A stretch of 64,000 nt of DNA, taken from positions 1 to 64,000 of IMG/VR virus record IMGVR_UViG_3300024264_001700; one strand, written 5' to 3'. The notes under the pieces are model-generated. The model saw only the letters and a list, made by a program, of their open reading frames with translations, had not been told where the DNA came from and did no database searches. The number at the start of each line of letters is the position of its first letter. Position 1 is the stretch's first letter. The DNA comes from a virus. This document shows positions 1 through 7,966 of the stretch, piece by piece. A program made the position numbers and the translations under genes.

Positions 1-1
1 A

Positions 2-304
2 AAGAAACTATTAAATATCAAACCTAAATGGGGTATTGACTTTAGTTTAGACTTTGTAACACACGAGATTGTTATGGAAGTAATACATATCGAACAAGAC
101 TTTGATAGTGTAGAAGAAGCATACGATGCAAAAGAACGTCTGGAAAATATTATTGATAATACAGACTGGTACGAAGGCGCTATTAAATTATGGAAGCGCA
201 AAGACGAATGGGAAAATCTAAGTTCTGATGACCATTCAGATTATAAAGCACAATTCTTTGGATGGGCTCGTGCTTTTGATAATAAAAAAGTATTTTCTAC
301 TTGA
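2..304 (+). CDS. Hypothetical protein, 5'-truncated by the window edge
   Basis: The reading frame is open from base 2 to the TGA at 302-304, so the gene begins upstream of the window. An internal ATG at 74 would give 76 residues, but no good ribosome binding site precedes it and the frame continues upstream without a stop. The protein is acidic and rich in aromatic residues, with Trp-Tyr and Trp-Lys pairs and a C-terminal Phe-Gly-Trp-Ala-Arg-Ala-Phe segment. I do not recognise the family. Its stop codon lies inside the -35 box of the next promoter. Confidence 0.6.
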   Translation, partial: KKLLNIKPKWGIDFSLDFVTHEIVMEVIHIEQDFDSVEEAYDAKERLENIIDNTDWYEGAIKLWKRKDEWENLSSDDHSDYKAQFFGWARAFDNKKVFST

Positions 305-329
305 CATTAACCTAAATATATTATATACT
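301..329 (+). promoter_or_regulatory. Sigma70-type promoter for dsbA-like gene
   Basis: A perfect TTGACA (301-306) is followed by a 17-base spacer and TATACT (324-329). Transcription would start near 336, giving a short leader with a GGAGAT ribosome binding site before the ATG at 354. The -35 box overlaps the stop codon of the upstream gene. The first 18 bases are identical to the promoter at 15385. Confidence 0.75.
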
Positions 330-353
330 ATAAGAAACAATGGAGATAATCTT

Positions 354-617
354 ATGAGTGATCGTACCTACGGTAATGAAGAAAAAGCCAAACTAGAACG
401 ACTAGTAAAAGAAGGCGTAACAGTACTACAAGAAATTGAAGACTTAAATGAAGGTTTAAAGGAAACTGTAAAGGCTGTTGCAGAAGAACTTAATGTAAAA
501 CCAAGTTTAATTAATAAAGCTATAAAAGTTGCAAAAAATCGTGACTGGGGCAAACATCAAGACGAGTTTGAAGATCTTGAAACTATCGTTGCTACTACAG
601 GATACGATAAAGATTAA
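354..617 (+). CDS. dsbA: DsbA-like dsDNA-binding/late transcription accessory protein
   Basis: This 87-residue acidic helical protein matches T4 DsbA in size (T4 89 residues) and general pattern. It has an N-terminal helix, then a segment around residues 43-60 with a Glu-Leu-x-Val-Lys-Pro-x-x-Ile-Asn-Lys-Ala core that resembles the T4 'ELGVDGKMFNRLL' region. T4 DsbA binds double-stranded DNA near late promoters and modulates late transcription; the same role is inferred here. The ATG at 354 is preferred over an in-frame start at 228 because it follows a GGAGAT site and a consensus promoter. The stop overlaps the start of the next gene (TAATG). Confidence 0.7.
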   Translation: MSDRTYGNEEKAKLERLVKEGVTVLQEIEDLNEGLKETVKAVAEELNVKPSLINKAIKVAKNRDWGKHQDEFEDLETIVATTGYDKD

Positions 618-2113
618 TGAAACTTTTAGGTTTAAGGCTTTGTGAACACGATAGTAATTTAACTTACTATGACGGTAATAGTCTTTACTATCACAAAACT
701 GAAAGATTTTATCAAAAAAAACATCATGCAGTAAATGATATCTTTAAATGGAAAGAAGAGATTCATAGAGCTTGGAAAATCACAGAATCAGATATTGATG
801 AAATTGCAATTATAGTCGACGCATGGAAATACGAAGATCGTGGATTTGATAGATTTTTCCCTGCAATTAACTGGAATTTTTTAAATACAAATATTCCTAC
901 AACAAGATTAAATCATCATTATGCACATGTTCTAAGTAATTATGAAGCTAGAAATATCACAGATGTATCTATTGTAATTGATGGCTATGGAGATTATGGT
1001 GTAGGACATACTGTTTTCAAAGATAATCTAGTAAAGGATATAGGAAATATACATACACACGGGTCTTTAGGTATAGAAATGTGTATGCTTGCAGAAAGTC
1101 TAGGAATTAAGGCTGGGCATTTTGTTGACCTAAGTGGTAAATTAATGGGACTACAATCTTTTGGAAAATTAGATAAAGAATTCTATAGTAATACTATTCG
1201 CAATTATGGAATGTTTAATCTAAGAGAATTATTTTCTTTCCAACGATGGGTTGAATATAAAAACAATGAAGTTCTTGCTACACATACTAAATTAGATTGG
1301 GTCAAGACTTTGCATGATGCCATTGGAGAAATTCTATTAAATTATTTTAAAAATTTTGCAAATAAAACAGATACAATTAACTATACAGGTGGAGTAGCAC
1401 AAAATGTAATATGGAATAGTAAAATTAGAGATTATTTTCCAAATTTAATCATTCCTCCACATTGTGCTGATGACGGTCTAAGTCTAGGTGCTGTAGAATA
1501 TTTAAGAATAAAAAATGGGATGTCTGAATTTAATTTAAATAATTTTCCATATTCACAAAATGACACATCAACTGATTGTGTATCAGACGAAATTATTGAA
1601 AAAGCTTCACAAGCATTAAGTGAAAATAAAGTTGTTGCATGGTATCAAAATAACGGTGAAATAGGTCCAAGAGCACTAGGAAATAGATCAATCTTAATTA
1701 ATGCTGCTGATAAATTTGCAAAAGAAAAAATTAATAGAATAAAAAATAGAGAACATTATAGACCTTTTGGTGCTACTGTGTTAGAAGATTGCAAGGATGA
1801 AATATTTTATGACTTAGGAAAAAATCCTTATATGTTATATGTAGGTAAAACAATTGACAAAGAAAAATACACTTCGATAACACACGTAGATGGTACTAGC
1901 AGAGCACAAACTATTACTGAAGATTTTAATAAATCTCTTTACAAATTAATGAAAAGATTTTATAATAAAACTAATATTCCTGTAGTTTTAAATACTAGTT
2001 TAAATATTGCAGGTAACCCGATTGCAAGTACAACACAAGAAGCTATTACTTTATTCGAAAATTCAGATATAGACGTATTAGTTATAGGAAATGAATATTA
2101 TGAAAAAAATTAA
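617..2113 (+). CDS. Carbamoyltransferase (NodU/CmcH family)
   Basis: The 498-residue protein has the two-domain layout of O-carbamoyltransferases. An N-terminal ASKHA/Kae1-like domain carries an Asn-His-His-x-x-His metal-binding segment near residue 95. The C-terminal YrdC-like part carries the diagnostic Gly-Pro-Arg-Ala-Leu-Gly-Asn-Arg-Ser segment near residue 350. The family uses carbamoyl phosphate and ATP to carbamoylate a hydroxyl group on a sugar or antibiotic scaffold. The length fits a slightly short family member (usually about 550-600). It is co-transcribed with the dsbA-like gene (TAATG overlap). Marine T4-like phages often carry this family. The substrate here is unknown, perhaps a sugar made by the 4870-7966 genes. 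Confidence 0.85.
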   Translation: MKLLGLRLCEHDSNLTYYDGNSLYYHKTERFYQKKHHAVNDIFKWKEEIHRAWKITESDIDEIAIIVDAWKYEDRGFDRFFPAINWNFLNTNIPTTRLNHHYAHVLSNYEARNITDVSIVIDGYGDYGVGHTVFKDNLVKDIGNIHTHGSLGIEMCMLAESLGIKAGHFVDLSGKLMGLQSFGKLDKEFYSNTIRNYGMFNLRELFSFQRWVEYKNNEVLATHTKLDWVKTLHDAIGEILLNYFKNFANKTDTINYTGGVAQNVIWNSKIRDYFPNLIIPPHCADDGLSLGAVEYLRIKNGMSEFNLNNFPYSQNDTSTDCVSDEIIEKASQALSENKVVAWYQNNGEIGPRALGNRSILINAADKFAKEKINRIKNREHYRPFGATVLEDCKDEIFYDLGKNPYMLYVGKTIDKEKYTSITHVDGTSRAQTITEDFNKSLYKLMKRFYNKTNIPVVLNTSLNIAGNPIASTTQEAITLFENSDIDVLVIGNEYYEKN

Positions 2114-2141
2114 AGACTTTTTGTAATATATACATATAGAG

Positions 2142-2193
2142 TCGTTCACTTACGAGCAGGTAGAAGGTTAGTTGGCCATAAGCAACAAAGGAG
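2142..2193 (+). promoter_or_regulatory. DNA polymerase leader with two small hairpins, possible translational operator
   Basis: The 85-base leader holds two short stems: TCGT/ACGA with a 6-base loop (2142-2155), and GTTG/CAAC with an 8-base loop (2171-2186). The second ends one base before the ribosome binding site AAGGAG (2188-2193). T4 and RB69 gp43 repress their own translation by binding a leader hairpin with an 8-base loop next to the ribosome binding site. The geometry is similar, but the stems here are only 4 base pairs, so the assignment is tentative. Confidence 0.35.
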
Positions 2194-2198
2194 AATAA

Positions 2199-4868
2199 AT
2201 GAGTTATGTAGACGCTTTTTTCGATCGAGGTCAAGATATTATTCGAGTTGTCGAAAGAAAAGATGGTAAAAGAGAATATCAAGAGTATAATGCAAAATAT
2301 ACTTTTTATTATAAAGACGAACGAGGCAAGTACAAAAGTGTGTACGGCGATCCTCTAAGTCGTATTGTATGTAAGAACACAAAAGACTTCCGCAAAGAAG
2401 TTGCTATTAACAGAGATAAGACGCTTTTTGAAAGTGATATTAATCCTATCTTTCAATGTTTGTCGGCAAATTATCTTAATCAAGATGCTCCTAAACTAAA
2501 CATTGCTTTTTTCGATATTGAGACAGACTTTGACCCAGAGCGTGGATTCGCTGATCCTGCTGATCCGTTTATGCCTATTACAAGTATAAGTGTATACTTG
2601 CAGTGGATGGAAACAATGATATGTTTAGCAGTGCCTCCCAAAACACTTACTATGGAGCAAGCTGAAAAAGAACTAGAAGGCATTGAAAATGTAATGCTGT
2701 TTGAAAAAGAAGGTGACATGATTGACACGTTCTTAACACTAATTGAAGATGCTGATATTTTATCAGGTTGGAACAGTGAAGGTTATGATATTCCATATAC
2801 TGTTAACAGAACAAGTCGTGTACTAAGCAAAGACGACACACGTAGATTTTGTCTGTGGGGGCAATTGCCTAAGAAACGTGAATATGAAAAGTATGGGAAG
2901 CAAGCGGTTACGTTTGACCTAATAGGTCGTGTACATTTAGACAGTTTAGAACTATATCGTAAGTACACATATGAAGAACGTCATACATATCGATTAGATG
3001 CTATTGGTGAAATTGAAGTAGGCGAAAACAAGGTGCCATATGAAGGTACACTTGATCAATTATACAACAACGACTTCCGTAAGTTTATTGAATATAACAT
3101 TCAGGATACTGCACTACTTGACAAGTTAGACAAAAAACTACGTTTTATTGACTTGAGTAACACTGTTGCACACGAAAACACTGTGCTATTACAGACTACA
3201 ATGGGTGCTGTTGCTGTTACAGAACAAGGTATTGTTAACGAAGCACATAACAGAGGTTTACAAGTTCCTAATAGACGTCCACGTGACGATACAGAAAATA
3301 CACAAGCTGCTGGTGCTTATGTTGCGTTTCCAAAGAAAGGTGTGCATAAATGGGTTGCTAGTATGGACTTAAACAGTCTATATCCGAGTGTAATTCGTGC
3401 ATTAAATATGGCTCCAGAGACTATTGTAGGACAAATACGTCCTGAGATATCCGAGGCCCGAGTACACGAAGACATGAATCTTAAGAAGAAAAGCTTTGCA
3501 GGTAGCTGGGAAGGACGCTTTAGTACTGAAGAATACGAAGCAGTTATGGAGAAACGCAGAGATATTTCGTTAACTGTTGACTGGGAAGACGGGCGTACAG
3601 ATGTACTAAGTGGCGCCGAGTTGTATCAAGTTATTTTTGATAGTCACATGCCGTGGATGATCAGTGCTAATGGCACTATCTTTACAATGGAAAATGAAGG
3701 TGTTATTCCAGGACTACTAAAGCGTTGGTATGCTGAACGTAAAGACATGCAGAAGATGCTAAAGAAAGCAAAAGACGCAGGTAACAAGGCAGAAATTGAA
3801 TACTGGGACAAACGACAGCTGGTTAAGAAGATTAACTTGAACAGTTTGTATGGCGCTATTCTTAATCCAGGCTGTAGATTCTTCGATAAACGCATCGGAC
3901 AATCAACTACACTGACTGGACGTACTATTGTTAAACACATGAGTGCCGAAGTTAATAAAACTATTACAGGCGAGTATAATCATGTAGGCGAGGCAATGAT
4001 ATACGGCGATACTGACTCTTGTTACTTTAGTGCATGGCCAATACTTAAAGATGATGTTAACAATGGTAAACTTGAATGGTCTAAAGAAAAATGTATTATA
4101 CTCATGGATCAAGTATGCGAACAGGCAAACACAACATTTCCAAAGTTTATGGCAGAAGCATTTCACTGTCCAAAAACCCGTAGTGATGTTATTGCAGCAG
4201 GTAGAGAAATTGTAGCACAGTCTGGATTGTATATTACTAAGAAACGTTATGCAGCATTAGTAATTGATAATGAAGGCTTTAGGACTGACGATGATGGTGT
4301 AGGCAAAGTAAAAGCAATGGGCCTAGACTTGCGTAGATCAGATACACCTGTGTTCATGCAGGACTTCTTGAAAGAACTACTGCTAATGGTACTAACAGAT
4401 GTTCCGCAACAACAAGTACTAGATCGTATTACAGAATTCCGCAAGGAGTTTAGTGCAAGACCTGGTTGGGAGAAAGGATCTCCTAAACGTGCAAACAAAG
4501 TTGGACATTATCAGAGACTAGAAGAAAAACAAGGCAAGGCAAATATGCCCGGGCATGTTCGTGCAAGTCTCAATTGGAATACACTAAAGCGTATGAATGG
4601 TGACAAGTACTCGCAAGAGATTGTAGATGGTATGAAAGTTATTGTTTGTAAACTTAAACAGAATCCACTAGGATATACAAGTGTTGCATATCCTACAGAC
4701 GAACTGCGTATTCCGGAATGGTTTAAAGAACTGCCGTTTGACGATTCAGCAATGGCAGAAACTATTATTGATAACAAACTAGATAACTTGATTGGCGTGC
4801 TTAACTATCCATTAGAGGATACTAAATCACACACTACATTTGGTAGTCTATTTGAATTCGGAGATTAA
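2199..4868 (+). CDS. 43: Replicative DNA polymerase, family B, T4 gp43-like
   Basis: The 889-residue protein matches T4 gp43 in length (898) and motif order. The 3'-5' exonuclease motifs are intact: Asp106-Ile-Glu108 (Exo I), Asp197 in Gly-Trp-Asn...Tyr-Asp (Exo II), and Tyr299-x3-Asp303 (Exo III). The polymerase motifs are Asp390-x2-Ser-Leu-Tyr-Pro-Ser (A), Lys544...Asn548-Ser-Leu-Tyr-Gly (B) and Tyr-Gly-Asp604-Thr-Asp606 (C). It therefore encodes an active polymerase with proofreading that copies the phage genome, presumably with the sliding clamp at 7963. The start is fixed by an AAGGAG site. Leader hairpins may mediate autoregulation. Confidence 0.97.
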   Translation: MSYVDAFFDRGQDIIRVVERKDGKREYQEYNAKYTFYYKDERGKYKSVYGDPLSRIVCKNTKDFRKEVAINRDKTLFESDINPIFQCLSANYLNQDAPKLNIAFFDIETDFDPERGFADPADPFMPITSISVYLQWMETMICLAVPPKTLTMEQAEKELEGIENVMLFEKEGDMIDTFLTLIEDADILSGWNSEGYDIPYTVNRTSRVLSKDDTRRFCLWGQLPKKREYEKYGKQAVTFDLIGRVHLDSLELYRKYTYEERHTYRLDAIGEIEVGENKVPYEGTLDQLYNNDFRKFIEYNIQDTALLDKLDKKLRFIDLSNTVAHENTVLLQTTMGAVAVTEQGIVNEAHNRGLQVPNRRPRDDTENTQAAGAYVAFPKKGVHKWVASMDLNSLYPSVIRALNMAPETIVGQIRPEISEARVHEDMNLKKKSFAGSWEGRFSTEEYEAVMEKRRDISLTVDWEDGRTDVLSGAELYQVIFDSHMPWMISANGTIFTMENEGVIPGLLKRWYAERKDMQKMLKKAKDAGNKAEIEYWDKRQLVKKINLNSLYGAILNPGCRFFDKRIGQSTTLTGRTIVKHMSAEVNKTITGEYNHVGEAMIYGDTDSCYFSAWPILKDDVNNGKLEWSKEKCIILMDQVCEQANTTFPKFMAEAFHCPKTRSDVIAAGREIVAQSGLYITKKRYAALVIDNEGFRTDDDGVGKVKAMGLDLRRSDTPVFMQDFLKELLLMVLTDVPQQQVLDRITEFRKEFSARPGWEKGSPKRANKVGHYQRLEEKQGKANMPGHVRASLNWNTLKRMNGDKYSQEIVDGMKVIVCKLKQNPLGYTSVAYPTDELRIPEWFKELPFDDSAMAETIIDNKLDNLIGVLNYPLEDTKSHTTFGSLFEFGD

Positions 4869-4869
4869 A

Positions 4870-5289
4870 ATGAAAATCGGTTTTACATGTTCAACCTTTG
4901 ATTTATTACATGCTGGACATATACAAATGTTACGTGAAGCAAAAGGACAATGTGATTATCTTATATGCGGATTACAAACAGATCCTAGTGTAGATAGGCC
5001 AGAAAAAAATCCACCAGTGCAGACTATTGTAGAAAGATACACACAGTTAAAAGGTGTAAGCTATGTAGATGAGATTATTCCTTATGGTACCGAACAAGAC
5101 CTAAATGATATCTTGACAATGTACAATATTGATGTTAGAATATTAGGTGAAGAGTATCGTGAAAAGGATTTTACGGGCAAGGATATTTGCAAGAAGCGGG
5201 GTATCCAGCTACACTTTAACAAAAGAGATCACCGCTTCTCATCCAGTGATTTGCGTAAAAGAGTCACAGAAAGAGAAACAAATGGATAG
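4870..5289 (+). CDS. Cytidylyltransferase-like nucleotidyltransferase (TagD/RfaE-C type)
   Basis: The 139-residue protein has an N-terminal nucleotidyltransferase fold with the His14-Ala-Gly-His17 ATP/CTP-binding motif. A C-terminal Arg-Phe-Ser-Ser-Ser-Asp-Leu-Arg segment corresponds to the ISSTxxR motif. Family members join CTP to glycerol-3-phosphate, or a nucleotide to a sugar phosphate. The ATG at 4870 follows a GGAG site within the end of the polymerase gene; an in-frame ATG at 4840 would only add residues overlapping gp43. With the mutase, dehydrogenase and epimerase just downstream, a role in activating a sugar or polyol phosphate is likely. The exact substrate is not visible. Confidence 0.8.
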   Translation: MKIGFTCSTFDLLHAGHIQMLREAKGQCDYLICGLQTDPSVDRPEKNPPVQTIVERYTQLKGVSYVDEIIPYGTEQDLNDILTMYNIDVRILGEEYREKDFTGKDICKKRGIQLHFNKRDHRFSSSDLRKRVTERETNG

Positions 5290-5422
5290 ACAAACTGACC
5301 CTACTGCCCAAGAGCTAAGAAAAATTTTTGTAGAAAATCAACTAGAGTTTTTTATTAAAGAAGAAACTAAAGGTATTATCAAAGTACACTTTATAATAAA
5401 CACTGACGAAAAGGATATTTAA
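5282..5422 (+). CDS. Small conserved-type phage protein
   Basis: A 46-residue ORF overlaps the previous gene by 8 bases and ends directly before the ATG at 5423. It is acidic at the start and ends in a beta-type segment (Gly-Ile-Ile-Lys-Val-His-Phe-Ile-Ile-Asn). The only upstream purine stretch is a weak AGAGA. Tight packing on both sides supports it as a real gene. No function is recognised. Confidence 0.5.
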   Translation: MDRQTDPTAQELRKIFVENQLEFFIKEETKGIIKVHFIINTDEKDI

Positions 5423-5602
5423 ATGACTGACGGACCTTTTAAGAACGCATTTGATGCAGATACTAACGGCGTAGTGCGTCGTGAGATTGTAACATATCGT
5501 ATGAAGAACGGTATTATGGTCAAAGAAGAAGCATGTCGTGATTATTATAAAAGTGGTGATTATCATGATAGTCAAAGTACACAGCCACTAGTGGAGAGAT
5601 AA
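5423..5602 (+). CDS. Small conserved phage protein (59 aa)
   Basis: The 59-residue ORF begins directly after the preceding stop and ends one base before the next ATG. It starts Met-Thr-Asp-Gly-Pro-Phe and contains Arg-Arg-Glu...Tyr-Arg-Met-Lys-Asn-Gly, a charged soluble protein. Similar short proteins are familiar from marine T4-like phages, though I could not search. The contiguous spacing supports translation. The function is unknown. Confidence 0.6.
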   Translation: MTDGPFKNAFDADTNGVVRREIVTYRMKNGIMVKEEACRDYYKSGDYHDSQSTQPLVER

Positions 5603-5603
5603 T

Positions 5604-5762
5604 ATGTGGACACTTTGGATCGTAAGTAGCGTTATTGGTAGCACAGAACCTAAATACACTCGTTACGAAGAGTTTGAAACTAGTACGAGCTGTCATATTG
5701 AACAGGCTGTACTAGAAACAGAATTTATACAACACGAAAAGGCATTTTGCATAAATGAATAA
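5604..5762 (+). CDS. Small hypothetical protein with hydrophobic N-terminus
   Basis: The 52-residue ORF follows a GGAGAGA site (5592-5598) and overlaps the start of the phosphomannomutase gene by 8 bases. The N-terminal Trp-Thr-Leu-Trp-Ile-Val segment is hydrophobic but short for a full membrane anchor. Two cysteines lie in the second half. No family is recognised. Confidence 0.5.
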   Translation: MWTLWIVSSVIGSTEPKYTRYEEFETSTSCHIEQAVLETEFIQHEKAFCINE

Positions 5763-6453
5763 ATTTATTTTTGATGTAGACGGTACACTTACTCCTAGTA
5801 GAAGATTAATGGATGCAGAATTTAAGTCTTACTTTTTAAAAGTTATAGAACAGTTTGATGTGTTTCTTGTAACAGGAAGCGATTATGCTAAAACAGTAGA
5901 ACAATGTGGTCAAGATATTTGCGAGTCAGTAAATGCAGTATATAATTGTAGCGGAAGTGAAAAGTGGATATCAGGAGAATGTGTAGTAACTACTGAATGG
6001 ATGATGGAACGGCAGCCTTTTCAATGGTTAGAAAAAAGACTACAATATAGTAAATTTCCGTTGCGTACTGGAAATCATTACGAACACAGAACTGGCATGA
6101 TGAACTTTAGTATTGTAGGAAGAAATGCAAATAAAAAACAAAGACAACAATATGTAGAATGGGATACTAAAGTAGGTGAACGAAATCTAATTGCAGATAA
6201 GTTTAACGAATTTTGGTTAGACCTTGAAGCAAGGCCAGGTGGTGAAACAGGAATTGATATAGGTCCAAAAGGTTCTAATAAATCTCAAATATTAAAAGAT
6301 TTTAATCAAACTGATAATTTAATCTTTTTTGGAGATCGCATGGACGAACAAGGTAACGATTTTCCGTTATCTAATGCTATTGTACATGGAGTAAATCATC
6401 ATGTAAGTGATTGGCAAGATACAATGAAGATACTACAGGAGAATTATTTATGA
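5755..6453 (+). CDS. Eukaryotic-type phosphomannomutase (HAD superfamily)
   Basis: The 232-residue protein starts with the HAD motif Asp7-Val-Asp9-Gly-Thr-Leu-Thr. It carries signatures typical of PMM1/PMM2-type enzymes: Arg-Thr-Gly-Met-Met-Asn...Gly-Arg-Asn near residue 120, Gly-Gly-Glu...Asp-Ile-Gly-Pro-Lys-Gly near 165-180, and Phe-Phe-Gly-Asp...Gly-Asn-Asp near 200. These enzymes interconvert mannose-6-phosphate and mannose-1-phosphate (and the glucose equivalents). The length is close to the usual about 245. It stands in a row with nucleotidyltransferase, dehydrogenase and epimerase genes, pointing to nucleotide-sugar synthesis. Bacteria normally use the unrelated ManB type, so a eukaryotic-type enzyme in a phage is unusual. 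Confidence 0.8.
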   Translation: MNKFIFDVDGTLTPSRRLMDAEFKSYFLKVIEQFDVFLVTGSDYAKTVEQCGQDICESVNAVYNCSGSEKWISGECVVTTEWMMERQPFQWLEKRLQYSKFPLRTGNHYEHRTGMMNFSIVGRNANKKQRQQYVEWDTKVGERNLIADKFNEFWLDLEARPGGETGIDIGPKGSNKSQILKDFNQTDNLIFFGDRMDEQGNDFPLSNAIVHGVNHHVSDWQDTMKILQENYL

Positions 6454-7205
6454 AACTAGGAATTGCAGGATATGGATTTGTAGGCAAAGCACATCATGAA
6501 TTTTTTAAAAATTGTAACGATGTAGTAATCACTGATCCAGCATATGATAATTTATTAGATAAATTTCCTACAGATGTATCAGCTATAATAATATGTGTTG
6601 CAACTCCGCAAGACAAAGATGGAAGTTGTTATATACAAAATATATTAGATGTAATTGAGAAATCACCAAATGTACCTTTCTTGATTAAATCAACATTAAG
6701 CTTAGAAGGTTGGAATAAAATTAAAGAACATTATCCAAATGCAAGTCTAACATTTTCCCCAGAATTTTTAAGAGCAGAAACTGCTGTAAATGACTTTTTA
6801 AAGACAAAGGTATTTTTACTAGGAGGTGACGACATAGGCTTTTGGAAAACAGTTTTTGCAAACACAAATAAAGATTTACAATTTGAAGAATACAGTGCCG
6901 AAGAACTTATACTAACAAAATATGTTAGAAATAGTTTTTTAGCATTAAAAGTAGCATTTTTTAATCAAATATACGATTTGTGTCAAGCATCTAATATTGA
7001 TTACAACAATGTTACTAAAGGCGTGACTCAAGATAATAGAATAGGTAGTAGTCATACTACAATTACTAAGCAACGAGGTTTTGGAGGACATTGTTTTCCA
7101 AAAGATACAAGTGCTATTTGTCATACAGCACATAATAAATATGGAGTAAATTTGAGTATATTAGAAAAAGCAATAGAATATAATACTCAAATAAGAAAAA
7201 AATAA
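6450..7205 (+). CDS. UDP-glucose/GDP-mannose dehydrogenase-like protein, short form
   Basis: The 251-residue protein has the N-terminal NAD-binding Gly-x-Gly-x-x-Gly segment (residues 6-12), the Ser-Pro-Glu-Phe-Leu-Arg motif (103-108) and the catalytic-cysteine segment Gly-Gly-His-Cys215-Phe-Pro-Lys-Asp. Full family members are about 390-450 residues and oxidise a nucleotide-sugar C6 hydroxyl to a carboxylate in two steps. Here the C-terminal nucleotide-sugar-binding domain is missing. The start at 6450 overlaps the stop of the mutase gene (ATGA); an earlier in-frame TTG is less likely. Activity without the third domain is uncertain. Confidence 0.8.
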   Translation: MKLGIAGYGFVGKAHHEFFKNCNDVVITDPAYDNLLDKFPTDVSAIIICVATPQDKDGSCYIQNILDVIEKSPNVPFLIKSTLSLEGWNKIKEHYPNASLTFSPEFLRAETAVNDFLKTKVFLLGGDDIGFWKTVFANTNKDLQFEEYSAEELILTKYVRNSFLALKVAFFNQIYDLCQASNIDYNNVTKGVTQDNRIGSSHTTITKQRGFGGHCFPKDTSAICHTAHNKYGVNLSILEKAIEYNTQIRKK

Positions 7206-7966
7206 TGAAAATTTTATTAACTGGACATCGAGGATTTATTGGTAGTGCATTATTAGAACGTCTTCGTAAAAATAATCAAGTAATCGGTTTTGATTTAAAA
7301 GACAGTGCAGACCAAAATTTATTACATTGCGACTTTAGAGAAGAATTTGATTTAATTATTCACCTGGCTGGTAAAAGCGGAGTGCGTGAAAGTTTTACAG
7401 ATCCTGCAGGATATTGGAACAACAACGTAGAAGCAACACGTAGACTGTTTGAACGCTATCCTGATACACGTATACTATACGCGAGCAGTTCGAGTGCTTA
7501 CGAGCCCGATTTGAACCCTTATGCTGCAAGTAAGTACATCATGGAAGAGCTTGCTGAACGTTATCCTGACACACTAGGTATGCGTTTTCATACAGTGTAC
7601 AGTGATAATTGTCCTAGAGAGAACATGTTCTTTAACAAACTGCGTAGCGGCACACTAGAATATATTACTAGACACTATAGAGATTTTATTCATCTTGAAG
7701 ACGTATTAGATGCAATTGAGATACTGATACAAAAAGATCATATCAATGGTACAATTGATATTGGTACGGGGCATCCTGTTAGGATCCAAGACTTAGCACC
7801 AGATCTACCGGTGCGTCTAAATACCCCGGGAGAGCGGAACTGGACTTGTGCTAACACAGAAAAAATGAAGGCACTTGGATTTAAACCTAAATACTCAGTA
7901 GAAAAGTTCTTGACAAACACCGATTTAGGTAATATAATAAAACTACACAATGGAGAAACAGTATGA
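7205..7966 (+). CDS. NAD-dependent epimerase/dehydratase (extended SDR)
   Basis: The 253-residue protein has the Rossmann motif Gly7-x-x-Gly10-Phe-Ile-Gly13, a Ser-rich active-site strand (94-97) and the catalytic Tyr106-x3-Lys110. Extended SDRs of this type epimerise, dehydrate or reduce nucleotide-linked sugars. It follows the dehydrogenase with a TAATG overlap, so the two are probably translated together. It is shorter than most nucleotide-sugar epimerases (about 310-340), mostly from a short central region. The substrate cannot be read from the sequence. Confidence 0.85.
   Translation: MKILLTGHRGFIGSALLERLRKNNQVIGFDLKDSADQNLLHCDFREEFDLIIHLAGKSGVRESFTDPAGYWNNNVEATRRLFERYPDTRILYASSSSAYEPDLNPYAASKYIMEELAERYPDTLGMRFHTVYSDNCPRENMFFNKLRSGTLEYITRHYRDFIHLEDVLDAIEILIQKDHINGTIDIGTGHPVRIQDLAPDLPVRLNTPGERNWTCANTEKMKALGFKPKYSVEKFLTNTDLGNIIKLHNGETV
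7910..7938 (+). promoter_or_regulatory. Consensus sigma70-type promoter for the clamp gene
   Basis: TTGACA (7910-7915), a 17-base spacer and TATAAT (7933-7938) form a perfect promoter inside the 3' end of the epimerase gene. Initiation near 7945 gives a short leader with a TGGAGA site before the ATG at 7963. Confidence 0.75.

Noticed and set aside
36-63. TTGACT near the window start as a promoter
   Set aside because: No -10-like hexamer at 16-18 bases and it lies inside the truncated first gene.
5113-5141. TTGACA-17-TAGAAT in the nucleotidyltransferase gene
   Set aside because: Good -35 but imperfect -10, deep inside a coding region with the next start about 140 bases away.
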